Shown piece by piece: positions 23,633-34,040 of a stretch of DNA of 64,000 nt. Positions within the stretch are counted from its first letter, which is position 1. Each line of letters opens with the position of its first letter. The position numbers and the translations under genes are program-made. Origin of the DNA: Bidens hawaiensis. Lineage: Eukaryota > Streptophyta > Magnoliopsida > Asterales > Asteraceae. Location of the stretch: assembly GCA_021521415.1 (NCBI GenBank), contig JAIQDT010000001.1:6696001-6760000 (forward strand), given 5' to 3'. Under the pieces are notes generated by a model, which did no database searches, was not told where the DNA came from, and saw only the letters and a list, made by a program, of their open reading frames with translations.

Positions 23633-24381
23633 AGATACATAGAAAATTAATGCAAGTGGTGAATACCGCCTAACAACAGTTCACCACCCCTAATGTGTTT
23701 GACGAAGTGCCATTCAATAACATCATCCCTTCAAGTCCCTTACTTGATATGATTTAGGTGAATCTATCATTATATCCCTTTGTTACTAGATGTCATGTTG
23801 AATCTAAGAGACATAGGTGATCATTCTCTTTACAATTCAACTTTATCAGGCCTTAGACATCTAAACTCTCAACACATAAGAGGAACAAATTCCGTCTTGA
23901 CTGTATACGCCTCTCACTATCACTTTATACTCCACCTGAGCTCATCCTTATGTACCATCTTTTACGAATAGCGAAGGGGAGAGTCAAAGTGTAATACTCG
24001 GTGAAAATCAAGACCCAATATACATCTCAGGTCTAAGGATAATATGAAATTCTCCTTTACTCAAAATTACTAATGATCAGGTCAATCGACTCCATGTAGT
24101 AATATTGAGAGCGGGTCAGTCCAATATTTGTATCCCACAAATATCTATGAACTTTGGCAGCAAACCTATGCTCCATATTCATTCCTTATGAATATCCACC
24201 AATCCTAGTTCATAATAGTCTTGCTTCATATTTGTTCCCACAAATGTGATCGACTACGGACTTTTAGAATAAGATAACTTATTCATGGATTAAACATGCA
24301 ATATTAGAATTTAACTCAAGATTCCATAATCATATAAAAGAGTTAAATTACAAAAGTCTTTTAAACGTAATACAAAATAGA
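23633..24381 (-). other. 3' untranslated region of element C
   Basis: About 750 bases between the gag-pol stop and the PPT. No ORF, hairpin array or repeat stands out. Confidence 0.6.
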
Positions 24382-27300
24382 TCAAATCCAATTACTAGAA
24401 TATCGAAGTCCTAAGCCACTCGCATGACGCTCATGTTTCGGTCTTTCTAGGAGCTTCGTGAATGGATCCGCAAGATTTTGATCAGTTCCAACTTTGCGAA
24501 TACATATCTTTCCCTTTTCAACTTCATCCCTTATGTAGTTGAATCTCCGCTCTATGTGCCTTGTCTTTTGGTGCGAACGAGGTTCCTTGATTTGTGCAAT
24601 CGCACCCTCGTTGTCACAAAAGATTTCTAGGGGGTCTTGAATGGAAGAGACCACCCCTAGATCAGTAATGAATTTCTTCAACCATGCAGCTTCCTGAGCT
24701 GCCAATGAAGCGGCGATGTATTCTGATTCTGTAGTGGACAATGCTACCACTTCCTGTTTTGAGCTCTTCCAAGAGACAGCTCCTCCATTAAGAGTGAACA
24801 CATACCCAGATTGTGATCGAGAATCATCTCGATCAGTTTGGAAGCTCGCATCCGTGTAACCTTTTATAGCGAGTTCCTCCTCACCAGATCCATATATCAG
24901 AAACATATCCTTAGTCCTCCTAAGGTATTTCAATATGCTCTTAACAGCCATCCAATGACTGTCTCCTGGATTCTGTTGGTATCTGCTTGTCATGCTCAAA
25001 GCGCATGACACATCCGGTCTAGTACATATCATCGCATACATGATGGATCCTATAGCAGAAGCATATGGGATTTGTTTCATCATGTCTTGCTCACCCTTTG
25101 AGCTTGGACATTGAGCTGAACTCAATATGGTCCCTCTTTGAATAGGTACAAAACCTTTCTTGGAGTTTTCCATCTTGAACCTTTTCAAGATCTTATCAAT
25201 GTATGTACTTTGGTTCAAACCTATCAAGCGCCTTGACCTATCCCTATAGATCTTTATTCCCAAAATATAGGCAGCTTCACCAAGATCCTTGATGGAAAAT
25301 CTACTTCCAAGCCAAGCCTTAACGCTTTCCATGGTTGGAATGTCATTTCCAAATAGTAGAATGTCATCGACATACAATACTAAGAAGGTAATTATACTCC
25401 CACTAGCTTTCTTATACACACAAGCCTCATCAGCGTTCTTGATGAATCCAAAACTTTTGATTTCTTCATCAAAACGATGATTCCAAGTTCTAGATGCTTG
25501 TTTCAATCCATAGATTGATTTCTTTAACTTGCATACTTTATTAGGATGTTTTGGATCGACAAAACCTTCAGGCTGAACCATATAGACATCTTCCTCAAGA
25601 TATCCATTTAGGAAAGCGGTCTTGACATCCATTTGCCAGATTTCATAATCATAATGTGCAGCTATGGCAAATAATATCCTAATAGACTTTAGCATTGCCA
25701 CAGGCGAAAAAGTTTCATCATAATCAACCCCTTGAGTTTGAGTGAAACCTTTAGCTACAAGTCTTGCTTTATAAGTATCCAAGTTTCCATGCATATCAGT
25801 TTTCCTTTTGAAAACCCACTTACTTCCAACAGCTTTGGAGTTGAGTGGTGGTTCAACCAATTCCCAAACTTGGTTGTCATACATGGATTGCATCTCAACG
25901 TTCATGGCTTCAAGCCATTTGTCACAATCATTCTTGGACATTGCATCACGGTATGTGGTCGGTTCATCCGAATCTACCACGTAGCAACCTTCTACAAAAA
26001 ATCCATATTTTTCAGGTGGATTGCTAATTCTACCAGATCTGCGAACGTTTTGTGTGTTTTGATCAACCACTTGATCACTTTCAACAACCTCTTGTTGAGT
26101 GCTAGTATCAACCAATTGTGTATCATCTTGTGATTCTTGATCCTCATCAAATTTCACTGTTCTACTATTAGTTCCTTCCTCAAGGAACTTAGTTTCCAAG
26201 AACTTACCCTTTCGAGCAATAATAACATTTTGCTCACTAGGATCGTAAAAGTAATATCCTAAATCATCTTTAGGATAACCTATAAAGATACACTTAGTGG
26301 ATCGGACTTCTAATTTGTTTGGGGTGTATTGCTTTACATAAGCTTCACAACCCCAAACTTTTAAGAATGATAGCGATGGAGCCTTTCCATGCCATACTTC
26401 AAAAGGTGTCTTCTCCACTTTCTTGGTTGGAGCCATATTCAATATGCGAACAGCGGAAAGTAAAGCATAGCCCCAAAATGATAGAGGTAAAGTGCTTCTA
26501 GCCATCATCGATCGAACCATATCTAATAGGGTACGATTTCTCCTTTCAGACACACCATTATGTTGTGGTGTTCCAGGTGGAGTAAGTTGTGAAATAATTC
26601 CACAACTCTTAAGATGATCTTGAAAAACACCACTTAGGTATTCACCTCCTCTATCACTACGAAGTACTTTGATTGTTGTCTTAAGTTGTCTTTCTACTTC
26701 AGTTTTGAAGTCTTTGAACATTTCAAAAGCTTCATCTTTGTGTTTCATTAAGTACACATAACCATATCGACTATAATCGTCAATAAAGGTAATGAAGTAT
26801 CTTTCACCATTCCTAGTTATTGGTCTAAAAGGACCACATACATCCGAATGTATGATACCCAATAATTCTTTTGACCTTTCAAAAGTCTTATTAAAGGGTT
26901 GCTTTGTCATTTTGCCTTGTAAACAAGATTCACATACATCAAATGAATCAAACTCATTGGTTTCTAGAATACCACTCTTGCGAAGAGTTTGCATGCGATT
27001 CTTGCTTATATGTCCAAGGCGACAATGCCAAAGATAGGAATCACCCAAGTCCTTCTTGAGTTTCTTGGTGTTGACATTATACATTGAACTACTATGTGAC
27101 ATACCACTTTGATCTATTTCATATATACCATTCATGGGTATAGCTTTAAAATAAAATATGCCATTCATCAAAACATGAATATCATAATCAATAAACTTAA
27201 GATCAAAGCCACATTGTTTTAAAAGGGACACGGAAATAATGTTTCTCCTTAACTTAGGAGCATACAAAACATTTTTCAAAATTACTTCCAAACCACTTGG

Positions 27301-28392
27301 AAGCTTTAACATGTAGTCTCCTTGAGCTTGGACTTCAACTCTTGCTCCATTGCCCATAAAGAGACTAATGTCCCCTTTGTTGAGTTGCTTACTTCTTTTG
27401 AACCCCTGCAACAAATTGCAAATGTGAGTTCCACATCCGGTATCAAGTACCCATGTATTTGAAGAAATAACATTTAGTTCAACATATATAGTAAAGATAA
27501 TACCTGAGGTTTGCTCCGCATCCCTCTTATCTTTTAACGCTTTGAGATAGGTCGGACAATTTCTTTTCCAATGACCTATCTCTCCACACTCAAAGCATGG
27601 ATCTTGCGTCGCAACCTTTTGCTTCTTTTCCTTCGGTTTGTAGGGCGTGATGGCTTTCCTCTTTCCCTTTCCTTGGACGTGGCCCTTGCCCTTAGCAACA
27701 CTTGCTTTGGGGTTGGAGTTATGTCCCCTTTTGCCTTCATTGATTGTTAGAACGGGTAAAACCCTTTTACCCATTCCCGCTTCGGCCGTTCTTAGCATTG
27801 CGTGAAGCTCACCAATGCTTTTGTCCCACCCGTTCATGTTATAGTTCATGACAAAGGTTTCAAACCTTTTGGTCAAAGAGTTGAGGATCAAATCCGTAGC
27901 CAACTCATTAGAGACGGGACAATTCAACCTACGAAGCTTTTCAATGTAGCTTTTCATCTTTAGGACATAAGATGAGACGCTTTGGGTTTCCTCCATACGA
28001 CATGCATGAAACGCTCGAACCGTTTCGAAACGTTCCGCTCTAGCTTGTTGAAGGAACATTTCCTTCAATTGAGTTATCATGTCGTATGCCCCATGATGCT
28101 CGAAATCCTTTTGGATTTCGGGAATCATAGTTCCCAACATGAGGCAAGAGGCTTGCACCGAATCTTTGGTGTACTTAACCCAATCGTAATAAGCCTCCTC
28201 ATCTTCCACGTTAGGCTCGTCGGGAATGGGATCGTCTAAGACATATGATATCTCTTCTTGTTTGAGAACTATTCTCAAGTTGCGATACCAATCCATAAAG
28301 TTATTATGGTTTAGACGATCCTTTTCAAGGATGGTTCTTAAGGATAGGTTACGGGTGTTATGGGTAGAGGTGTTTGCATTGTTAGCGGCCAT
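24382..28392 (-). CDS. gag-pol: Element C Gag-Pol polyprotein, 1336 aa, intact
   Basis: Single-ORF copia polyprotein that makes the particle and the replication enzymes. Gag occupies residues 1 to about 285, with the CCHC knuckle CFECGEIGHWKRNC at 266-279 after a Lys/Gly-rich basic stretch. The protease motif VLDTGCGTHIC starts near 315. The integrase has a zinc region (H456, H461, CESC at 487-490) and acidic triad D516, D580, E616. RT spans roughly 845-1090 with YVDD at 1007-1010, and RNase H follows with GYTDASF and STTESEYIAA. It ends in the usual LADPFTK segment. The ATG is the first in the frame and gives a normal Gag N-terminus. All catalytic residues I can check are present, there is no stop or frameshift, and it is likely functional. 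Confidence 0.97.
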   Translation of the reverse strand: MAANNANTSTHNTRNLSLRTILEKDRLNHNNFMDWYRNLRIVLKQEEISYVLDDPIPDEPNVEDEEAYYDWVKYTKDSVQASCLMLGTMIPEIQKDFEHHGAYDMITQLKEMFLQQARAERFETVRAFHACRMEETQSVSSYVLKMKSYIEKLRRLNCPVSNELATDLILNSLTKRFETFVMNYNMNGWDKSIGELHAMLRTAEAGMGKRVLPVLTINEGKRGHNSNPKASVAKGKGHVQGKGKRKAITPYKPKEKKQKVATQDPCFECGEIGHWKRNCPTYLKALKDKRDAEQTSGIIFTIYVELNVISSNTWVLDTGCGTHICNLLQGFKRSKQLNKGDISLFMGNGARVEVQAQGDYMLKLPSGLEVILKNVLYAPKLRRNIISVSLLKQCGFDLKFIDYDIHVLMNGIFYFKAIPMNGIYEIDQSGMSHSSSMYNVNTKKLKKDLGDSYLWHCRLGHISKNRMQTLRKSGILETNEFDSFDVCESCLQGKMTKQPFNKTFERSKELLGIIHSDVCGPFRPITRNGERYFITFIDDYSRYGYVYLMKHKDEAFEMFKDFKTEVERQLKTTIKVLRSDRGGEYLSGVFQDHLKSCGIISQLTPPGTPQHNGVSERRNRTLLDMVRSMMARSTLPLSFWGYALLSAVRILNMAPTKKVEKTPFEVWHGKAPSLSFLKVWGCEAYVKQYTPNKLEVRSTKCIFIGYPKDDLGYYFYDPSEQNVIIARKGKFLETKFLEEGTNSRTVKFDEDQESQDDTQLVDTSTQQEVVESDQVVDQNTQNVRRSGRISNPPEKYGFFVEGCYVVDSDEPTTYRDAMSKNDCDKWLEAMNVEMQSMYDNQVWELVEPPLNSKAVGSKWVFKRKTDMHGNLDTYKARLVAKGFTQTQGVDYDETFSPVAMLKSIRILFAIAAHYDYEIWQMDVKTAFLNGYLEEDVYMVQPEGFVDPKHPNKVCKLKKSIYGLKQASRTWNHRFDEEIKSFGFIKNADEACVYKKASGSIITFLVLYVDDILLFGNDIPTMESVKAWLGSRFSIKDLGEAAYILGIKIYRDRSRRLIGLNQSTYIDKILKRFKMENSKKGFVPIQRGTILSSAQCPSSKGEQDMMKQIPYASAIGSIMYAMICTRPDVSCALSMTSRYQQNPGDSHWMAVKSILKYLRRTKDMFLIYGSGEEELAIKGYTDASFQTDRDDSRSQSGYVFTLNGGAVSWKSSKQEVVALSTTESEYIAASLAAQEAAWLKKFITDLGVVSSIQDPLEIFCDNEGAIAQIKEPRSHQKTRHIERRFNYIRDEVEKGKICIRKVGTDQNLADPFTKLLERPKHERHASGLGLRYSSNWI

Positions 28393-28510
28393 CTACAAAA
28401 TTTAACAAAGTTTTATTTTAGTATTATAAACAATTTAATTATTAATACCCTTTTATTCCAAATTTTAAAATAATAATTAAATTCTAGAATCCAATGATAA
28501 ATCAAATTTC

Positions 28511-28822
28511 GGTTAGGTGACCTTTATCCCGTTATTTGATTTAACAAGGTAGTCAACCTTGACAATTGCAACCCTTTGCAACTTCTAGAGGTATGGGACC
28601 ATTCGAAATCCTTATTTCGTGTTGGCATGTTTATCCCATCAACACCATTGGACCCCATGCTTAGGTGACCTTTATCACATGGTTTCCAATTCAAGTCGTC
28701 CTACTTGTATAAACATGTAAGATTAACATACAAGTGGTTAGGTGACCTTTATCCCACAATTATGTTAATATTACCTTAAGTATATTAGTTTGCTCTAAAA
28801 TGGTTAGGTGACCTTTATCCCA
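28511..28822 (-). repeat. Four copies of GGTTAGGTGACCTTTATCCC in the leader of element C
   Basis: Copies lie at 28511-28530, 28659-28679 (two changes), 28736-28756 and 28802-28822, separated by unrelated sequence. The core GGTGACC is nearly self-complementary. Conserved spaced copies close upstream of the start codon suggest a binding or processing site; this is inference. Confidence 0.85.
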
Positions 28823-29810
28823 TTTAAAGTTTCCTAATACGTTAAGTGTCTTACAAAAGGATGGTGTTAGACTTGTTTCCTTGGTAATTATGAAAAAGGG
28901 ATTTTTAAGTTTTCCAATATTCTAGTTTGAAAAACATTATGCCATATCCTAACATGCATTTAGTAATATGGCGATTTTGAAAACCAATTTTCAAGGTTCT
29001 AGTTATAATAAAACCAATTTTATTATATGTGAGTAATCGCTTAGTTTTAATAAACCCATTTTATTAACTAATTGACGCGATATTACCAAATATATATTAG
29101 AACCCGTTTTATGCTAGTTGTCGTTCCTATGTGACGGTTTGGATATCCTAATATCTATCAACCACACATTACATAAAGTAAAACAAACAACCAAGCATAC
29201 ATGCAAAATATAGTCATAACCGAGAACCGCTAAGTTTGACCATACTTGTTAGCCGAAACAAGTATAGGTCATAAGTCTCACCTAAGGGACAAAACATGAC
29301 ACAAGGATGGAATGTTGACTCCCACTTGACCTTGCATCCAAATGCTTCAAGTATCCTTTCCAAGTTGTTGTGTTCTTGTTGGGCTTGTAAATGGGCTCCA
29401 AACTTCCAAAAGTCTTCTTGGGCCCAAGAGTGAAATTTATGGGCCTAATGGGCTTGAATCCCATGATGGGCCGGTGAGGCCCAACAAGCCCAAAATTTCG
29501 GTCCAAGGCCCAAATCCACCAATTCTTGCATCTTCAATTTTTTACAAAATGTATCCTAATACATATTTTTCTAAAAAAAAGAAAATGCAACTAATCTATT
29601 TATTACATACCAACTTATGAATAAATAAATTACATAAGCCTAAGATTATGAATTATTACAACCATATTGAATAATAAACATAATCAACATACACAAACAA
29701 CAATCAACACATCCAAGGTCTCGGTTTCGGTTATGACACAATCAAACATACCAAATGTTCTAAGCATGCAACCTAAGCAACCAATGCCCAAAATCACCAA
29801 AAGGAATCGG

Positions 29811-29881
29811 CCCCCCCCCCCCCCCAAGAGGCTACGGCCCATCCCCCCCCCCCAAGAGGCTACGGCCCATCCCCCCCCCCC
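29811..29881 (-). repeat. Poly-C (poly-G in element sense) tandem repeat in the leader of C
   Basis: Three C runs of 15, 11 and 11 bases are separated by two identical 17-base spacers beginning AAGAGGCTACGG. In the element's RNA these are G runs able to form quadruplexes. Homopolymer lengths may also be affected by assembly error. Confidence 0.85.
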
Positions 29882-30062
29882 AAAATTTTTGCAATTTTGA
29901 TATTTCAACATCCAAATGTTAAATGGTTTCCTAAGATCTTTGCATGCATGTCAAGATCTTACAAAACCATGAGGGGTAAAATCCACCAAAATTTCGGACC
30001 CCTTTTTCACCCATGAAAAACCCGAAATCTATGAACATGCAAGGAGCATAAGTCCTTGTAAC

Positions 30063-30078
30063 CGGCTCTTGATGCCAT
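30063..30078 (-). other. Primer-binding site of element C
   Basis: On the - strand, next to the 5' LTR, ATGGCATCAAGAGCCG resembles the Met-tRNA complement with one substitution and one extra A, a variant common in copia elements. Confidence 0.7.
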
Positions 30079-30971
30079 TGTTGGGTTTTATACAAGTTTA
30101 TCAAAGTCAAGTTAACCATATTTAACTAGAAAACGCAACGGAAGCTTAGATTTTAAATCTAGTTATGAACATACCATTATGTTAAAATCAAAACCCAATG
30201 AACAAGGATCAAAATTACAAGAACAATATGCTCACAAAATGTAAATGTACCTTCTTCTACCTTTAGAAGAATAAGTAAGATATTGAAGATGATGGTGGAT
30301 GAATGGCAAGCCTCCAAAGAAGAAGACCTCAAGATAGTGATACCCCAAGCTATTTGTGACAACACCAATTTGATTGCTAGGATTTATGAACACTTAAACA
30401 AGCTCACCAAGCTCTCCCAAAATCCCCTCTTTGGCCGTGAGTTTTGGAGGAGGAAGAGAGAGAGGATTTTTGATTCAACTCTTGAATTCAAAATGGGGAC
30501 AAGATCAAAAAAAATGCATGTCTTGTGAATGGTGGAGTATAAAGAGATGGTCCACACAAAAGGACAAAACATTTGGTTGAACCAAAACCACCACCCACAT
30601 GGGGTGGCCGGTTTTCCCTTTTTTTTTTTTTTTTTTTTTTGTTGTTTTGTTTTAACCATTTAAAACATCTCCTTTTATTTTATAAAACTCATTTTTATAA
30701 AATGCACATACATTTATGTAATTATTTAACCAATTAAATAATTAATTTATATAAACAAATTATCCAGATAATTTATTTAAATCCTCAAGTGTGTTTGTTT
30801 AGAAAACCAATTTTCTACACACGTAGTGTTCGGTATTCGTTTAAATGATCAAATCATTAAAAGAATACATTTGGTGTCGTCTAGCTTGTTATTGGGTATG
30901 ACCCGACTTGGATCAAACACAGTTAGCCACATTAGTATAAGTATGTGTCTCGGGCATACGTAATTCCAACA
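30079..30971 (-). repeat. 5' LTR of element C (right copy)
   Basis: 893 bp, the same ends and sequence as 22724-23616. The LTR of a - strand element drives transcription leftwards. Confidence 0.95.
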
Positions 30972-31971
30972 CCTTCGCCTGGTGACCCATCTTTCCGCAT
31001 CTCTGACACTTGACACGGTCACACGGGCCAACATGATGATAGTTGCACTTGTTGCACTTCGGATATTTCCCAGCATACCCGCTCGAACCCTGCCCGCTAC
31101 CGTTGTTATTGTTGTTGTGATTCTGAGTGTTAAAGCTCCGAGTGAATTCGGGCTTACGGTAGTGTTGTTGCGGTGGGAGGTTCGAGGATGAGGATCTGGT
31201 GTTGTCAAACTTCCTCTTTCCGCTGCTCGGGTTGCTGTTGCTGTTGTTGTCGTTACTCGGGTTGTCACGGGCTTTAGCAGTTGAACCCCTAGGTGGTAAC
31301 GCACCTTGGGTCACAGCCTGATCCGTCAGTTTGTAAGCTAAACGGATCGCTTGTTGAATCGTGGCTGGTCTGGAAGACGTCACCATGCCCTGAATTTGCG
31401 GTGCTAACACATCAATATACATTTCAATCCTCTTACTTGGCGGATCTACCATCCGCGGACACATCACAGCCAACTCGTGAGAACGGGTAGTGTAGGCTTC
31501 GATTTCTGAGCCCACCATCTTTAGTGACCAAAATTCTGACTCTAACTTTGAAATCTCTTCTCTTGGACAGTACTCTTCTCGCATCATGTTCTTGAACTCC
31601 TCCCAGTTCATAGCGTTAGCCAGTTCCAATCCAAGGATCTGCACGTTTGAATTCCACCAAGTGAGAACAGAATCCTCCAGTGTTCCAGCAGCGAATTTGA
31701 CCCTACTGGCCGGGGGACAATTACACATCTCAAATGCCGACTCGGCCTTCTCAGCCCAACGCAGGAAGCCTATAGCTCCCTCGGTGCCCTTAAACATACT
31801 GGGCTTGCAGTCAAGGTAGTTCTTGAAGGTACACGTTCCAATTGGACCTCCAGCTTGGTTCTGAACATGTGCGGCTAAAGCGGCCGCCGCATGGTTGTTC
31901 AGCAGAGTTTGGAGTTCAGCTGCAGTCAAGTTGATGTTACCACGTCCGTGTCCAGCGTTTCTTCCAACCAT
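30972..31971 (-). pseudogene. gag: Element B gag, 5' segment (interrupted by C)
   Basis: About 333 codons of gypsy Gag from the ATG at 31971. The retrotransposon-gag core shows FLRWAEKAESAFEMC, LTWWNS and FKNMMREEYCP, then a Ser/Asn/Gln-rich linker. A Cys/His cluster follows (CNKCNYHHVGPC, then CQRCGKMGH) and is cut by element C just after the His. The frame continues correctly in 22718-22507. The last residues of the open frame beyond 30972 are read from the LTR of C. Confidence 0.9.
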
Positions 31972-32204
31972 TTCCTAGAATCACAGTATAAAATGTTAAA
32001 CATGAATTTTTCTTTCATATATAACACACCATACATGTAATAAAAAGATAGGTAAGAAAGAAATAAGAAATAACATCACATCACAACCATATATTAATCT
32101 AAATAAAATTCATGATTAAAACCATTGTATTCGTTACAAAGTAATTCCAATCAATCCTTAAAATCATAGAAAAATAATAGTTCGGATGGAGACAACCCCT
32201 CCAT

Positions 32205-32485
32205 CTAGGTGTCATCATCAATAGATGTCATCATCTGAGGACACCTCTGAGTGTGCCTCCTCCTCAGCCGGTTCTTCCTCCGGTTCTTCTTCGGGTTCCT
32301 CCTCGGGATCTTCCTCGGGCTCCTCTTCGGGATCTTCTTCAGGTTCCTCTTCAAGCTCTGCCTCGGGCTCGGCCTCAGGCTCTTCTTCAGGTTCCTCTTC
32401 AAGCTCTGCCTCGGGCTCGGCCTCAGGCTCTGCCTCAGCAATTTGCATTTGTAACACATCGCAACGCTCTAAAGCCATCTCGGTT
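32205..32485 (-). pseudogene. Element B pre-gag ORF, 3' segment (acidic repeats)
   Basis: Codons read from the D insertion point leftwards give a short basic part, then a tandem Glu-rich repeat of EPEAE and EEPEE units ending DDDIY. It lies 234 bases upstream of gag. The other half is at 44532-45078. The first codons of the longer open frame come from the LTR of D and are not native. The opposite strand shows a Ser/Gly shadow frame only. Confidence 0.65.
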
Positions 32486-32490
32486 CGGGT
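32486..32490. repeat. Target-site duplication of element D (left copy)
   Basis: CGGGT here and at 44532-44536 flanks the outer LTR pair of D, so the whole 12-kb rearranged unit entered as one insertion or was rearranged afterwards inside it. Confidence 0.92.
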
Positions 32491-32976
32491 TGTTGGTTCA
32501 GTCCGGGACCGAGACGATCCGAGCGCGTTCGAGACGGAAGGTTTGAAGACCAAAGACGGATAGAAACAAACATGAAACAAACGATTTCATTGATAAAAAC
32601 GAAAGATTACATGCTTGTTAAACACTGAAATCACGATCTATGGCAGGGGGAGGTCGAGCATGGCCTCCCCCCTCATCCGGACAGCACCTGGGCTCCGGGC
32701 ACGCAAATCCTTAAACTCTTACCTGTTCACGCCTGAAAGCTGGTATTTATACCCGCTGCCATTCGGTCAGGACTCATTCGATCGAATGAGTCCTATTCGA
32801 TCGAATGGCAGACTCATTCGATCGAATCAGAAACTCATTCGATCGAATGAGTATCCATTTGAAAATGCTCTTTCAAATGGATCACTTTCAGCGTGAACCA
32901 CTACCTAGGTGTACAGCATACAACATAAACATTCTAAACTATTCGCCAAGCGACGGCCACAAAACATGCACCAACA
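32491..32976 (-). repeat. 3' LTR of element D (left copy)
   Basis: TGTTGGTTCAG to GCACCAACA, 486 bp. In element sense the U3 has the family palindrome ATTCGATCGAAT four times (one extended to 20 bases at 32772-32791), a perfect 12-bp inverted repeat at about 32852-32881, and a TATA box at 32744-32751. Confidence 0.93.
32744..32751 (-). promoter_or_regulatory. TATA box of the D LTR
   Basis: TATAAATA on the - strand; the same site is in the right LTR at about 44299-44306. Expected start of transcription is near 32716-32726. Confidence 0.65.
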
Positions 32977-32989
32977 TATTCCCCCTTGG
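32977..32989 (-). other. Polypurine tract of element D
   Basis: CCAAGGGGGAATA on the - strand directly before the 3' LTR. Similar tracts recur at about 33089, 33190 and 33306. Confidence 0.75.
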
Positions 32990-34007
32990 ACGTTGCTTGC
33001 GAATTGCTGTAGACACCTCTTGCAATCTTCAGTCAAATCTTCTGCTATATCTTGATAATCACGTTGAAGAATACCATCATTGCAGCAAGATTCCCCCTTA
33101 GACTGAACTCTCGGTTAATGATGCAAAGTGTTCTCCATTGCTGACATCTTCAGACAAAACAATCTGTTTAAAAACAACCAACTATAGAAATTCCCCCTCA
33201 GACGTTGGCGTGTATCCCAATATATAGACGTGTAAGCTCATATCGTCTTCCGCTGACTTAATAATGTATTGGGCAATCTTTGATGAGGCTTCCGATCCAC
33301 AGCTACTCCCCCTAAACAGATTAGTTTGTATGCAGATTCATCATCGGAGACAAAGACACATCATTAACTTCGTGATTGCGAATCACCATTCTTCAACAGG
33401 ATGCAGAAGTTGCTTTTGACAGTACTTCGTTGACTTCTTCAACAGTAGCAGCTTCTGCAGGAATTGTTGAACTTGGAAATGATTGAGGAACATTTGACTC
33501 TTTTGCTTGATCCTCCTTAATCTCCACTGATGACATCTTCAGAATGCGGAAAATAAATTAAACTTGGTTGGCCCATAAATAGTCAGATGCTCCTGACTAC
33601 CCCACAATAACTCATCAGTAATCACTTTTCTCTGTTCTTCTGTGTTCTTATAACAATCACCACTGTAGAAGCTCAATGAACAAGGGGTTATCCATTAAAC
33701 TTGTAAACGATAATTCCTTCAGGTGATTGTGCTTTGTTCATTGCCCCAATTTGCCGCTTTAACCATTAAACATTTAAACGCTCTGACTTTACCGGCAAAT
33801 ATCAGTGAAAATTTCACTGTCACCAAACTTTTTCTGGATAGTAATCAACTTGTATAGGATGTCCAGAAAAATCTTCATCACTGACCCGAAAATTAACCGA
33901 AAATTTCCCGGAAATTTTGTCGAAAAAATTTTATTTTTGCCAAACTTTTTCAGAAGACTTCCCGACTGATAAAAATGGCTTGGACAAATTTTCGTGTAAG
34001 CGGGCGT

Positions 34008-34020
<13 letters not shown>
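32990..34020 (-). other. Non-coding internal region of D with repeated PPT-like tracts
   Basis: Between PPT and motif array there is no ORF. Besides the PPT, AGGGGGA-type purine tracts occur about every 105 bases at 33089-33100, 33190-33202 and 33304-33314. A 22-base or longer T run ends the region near 34013-34040. Confidence 0.65.

Positions 34021-34039
<19 letters not shown>

Positions 34040-34040
<1 letters not shown>

Larger units (their letters stand above)
28393..30062 (-). promoter_or_regulatory. Long leader (5' UTR) of element C
   Basis: About 1.67 kb between PBS and ATG. It holds four copies of a 21-base word (28511, 28659, 28736, 28802) and a G-rich tandem repeat (29811-29881), described separately. 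The remainder is AT-rich, with short GGGCC words near 29385-29510. There is no convincing upstream ORF. Confidence 0.6.
22724..30971 (-). mobile_element. Element C: complete, apparently intact Ty1/copia retrotransposon
   Basis: 8248 bp, minus orientation, inserted in the gag of B. It has two LTRs of 893 bp with no difference that I can find (including equal 22-base T runs), a 5-bp TSD, PBS, PPT and one uninterrupted gag-pol ORF. It is the youngest element in the window and the only one with everything needed for autonomous transposition. The copia lineage is not assigned; a Tork- or Angela-like single-ORF group is possible. Confidence 0.95.

Noticed and set aside
32225..32563. Ser/Gly-rich open frames on the + strand opposite the acidic repeat of B
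   Set aside because: They are complementary-strand shadows of the Glu-rich pre-gag repeat; repetitive GAGGAA-type codons keep several frames open.
32713..32730. A strong splice-donor-like ACAG|GTAAGAG in the D LTR as the donor for a spliced ORF2 message
   Set aside because: It lies at or just upstream of the expected transcription start, so it may not be in the RNA; no matching acceptor could be singled out.
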